From positions 41,427 through 105,426 of the forward strand of contig CBDUXP010000008.1 of the NCBI GenBank assembly GCA_965371225.1: a DNA stretch of 64,000 nucleotides, written 5' to 3'. Of the stretch, positions 63,446-64,000 are shown in pieces; positions within the stretch are counted from its first letter, which is position 1, and each line of letters opens with the position of its first letter. The stretch is from CBDUXP01 sp965371225 [NCBI: uncultured bacterium] (GTDB lineage: Bacteria; Abyssobacteria; SURF-5; CBDUXP01). A model generated the notes under the pieces. The model searched no databases. It had not been told where the DNA came from and was given only the letters and a program-made list of their open reading frames with translations. The position numbers and the translations under genes are program-made.

Positions 63446-64000
63446 ATGCAGACGGAAGTGCAGGCGGGGGCGATTGGGGTGCGGCCGGGCGCGGGGGCGC
63501 TGGGGGCGGAGGTGTCGGGCGTGGACCTGGCGGCGCCCCTGTCGGACGCGGCGTTCCGCGAGATCCACGGCGCGCTGATGCGGCATCAGGTGCTGTTCTT
63601 CCGCGCGCAGGCGATCACCCCGCTCCAGTTGCGCGACCTGGCGGCGCAGTTCGGACCGCTGGACACGCACCCGGCGTATCCGACCATCCCCGGCCTGCCG
63701 GAGGTGATGATCCTGGAGAGCACGCCGGAGCAGCCGACGAAGATCGACCAGTGGCATTCGGACATGACGTTCCGCCCCCGCCCGCCGCTGGGCACGGTGC
63801 TGCACGCGCAGGTGGTGCCCGCGGGCCGCGGCGACACGGAGTGGGCGAGCATGACCGCGGCGTACGACGCGCTCTTGCCGCGCATGCAGCGCATGCTCGA
63901 CGGCCTGGAGGCGGAGCACTCGTTCGCGCACGGGTTCCAGGAGAGCCTGGCGGAGCCGGGCGGGCGCGAGCGGCTGGCGGACGCGGTGGCGGCGAACCCA
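63446..64000 (+). CDS. TauD/TfdA-type Fe(II)/2-oxoglutarate dioxygenase (partial, cut by window edge)
   Basis: The first 185 residues start at ATG 63446 and the frame is still open at the edge. IGVRPGAGALGAEVSGVDLA and HQVLFFRAQAITPLQLRDLA are typical openings of the TauD family, and the first two metal ligands are in DQWHSDMTF (HxD). Members hydroxylate taurine, alpha-ketoglutarate-dependent herbicides or sulfonates; the substrate is not readable. TAGCAT at 63418-63423 may be the -10. The distal His lies outside the window. Confidence 0.9.
   Translation, partial: MQTEVQAGAIGVRPGAGALGAEVSGVDLAAPLSDAAFREIHGALMRHQVLFFRAQAITPLQLRDLAAQFGPLDTHPAYPTIPGLPEVMILESTPEQPTKIDQWHSDMTFRPRPPLGTVLHAQVVPAGRGDTEWASMTAAYDALLPRMQRMLDGLEAEHSFAHGFQESLAEPGGRERLADAVAANP

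Overview
The window is high-GC chromosomal DNA from a diderm bacterium. It encodes a type II secretion secretin operon, a putative secreted lipoprotein, a complete coenzyme F420 pathway, B12-dependent methionine synthase and the conserved rpsB-tsf-pyrH-frr-uppS-cdsA block. Separate cofG and cofH genes (instead of a fused FbiC), Gram-negative secretion genes and several ferritin-like diiron proteins would fit an uncultured lineage such as Binatota, Tectomicrobia or Rokubacteria. That placement is an inference and is not shown by the sequence. I see no rRNA, tRNA, CRISPR array or intact transposon.

Layout. 1-6.4 kb: gspC-D-E-F-G of a type II secretion system on the minus strand, cut at the left edge. 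6.6-10.2 kb: Na/Ca exchanger, a dienoyl-CoA isomerase-like gene with two small ABM monooxygenase genes, and rsgA. 10.2-13 kb: a 910-residue putative lipoprotein made of two seven-blade beta-propellers. 13.3-18 kb: mdh, alr, a CinA/MoaB-like gene, a PilZ gene and an FrhB-like iron-sulfur flavoprotein. 18-24.3 kb: operon cofH-cofG-cofD-cofC-cofE, in which CofD carries a 500-residue proline-rich and coiled-coil extension. 24.6-32 kb: TetR, Fur, thiolase, metH and an MMACHC/QueG-like protein. 32-36 kb: operon of M20 peptidase, SnoaL-like protein, alpha/beta hydrolase and MFS transporter. 36-44.8 kb: transporter, PhzF, two TetR regulators, an MBL hydrolase, a glycosyltransferase and three ferritin-like diiron proteins. 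45-50.2 kb: beta-mannosidase-like GH2, then a ceramidase-like hydrolase divergent from a Spinster-like MFS. 50.2-56.9 kb: prfB with its programmed frameshift, then the rpsB-to-cdsA operon. 57-61.5 kb: methyltransferase, a two-gene cassette with a caspase-like member, DUF899, a fourth diiron protein and a flavoprotein pseudogene. 61.6-63.3 kb: an AT-rich, probably acquired gene with a PD-(D/E)XK nuclease signature. 63.4-64 kb: the start of a TauD-type dioxygenase.

Themes. Cofactor logic links the middle: F420 synthesis, an FrhB-type protein that could use F420, and a B12 enzyme beside a possible B12-handling protein. Oxidative and lipid chemistry recurs (diiron proteins, thiolase, dienoyl-CoA isomerase, TauD), often beside TetR regulators. 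Several genes start 5-9 bases after a -10 hexamer, which suggests leaderless mRNAs are common here. The best candidates for undescribed biology are the CofD coiled-coil fusion, the AT-rich nuclease-like gene, the caspase-like two-gene cassette and the diiron-protein expansion.
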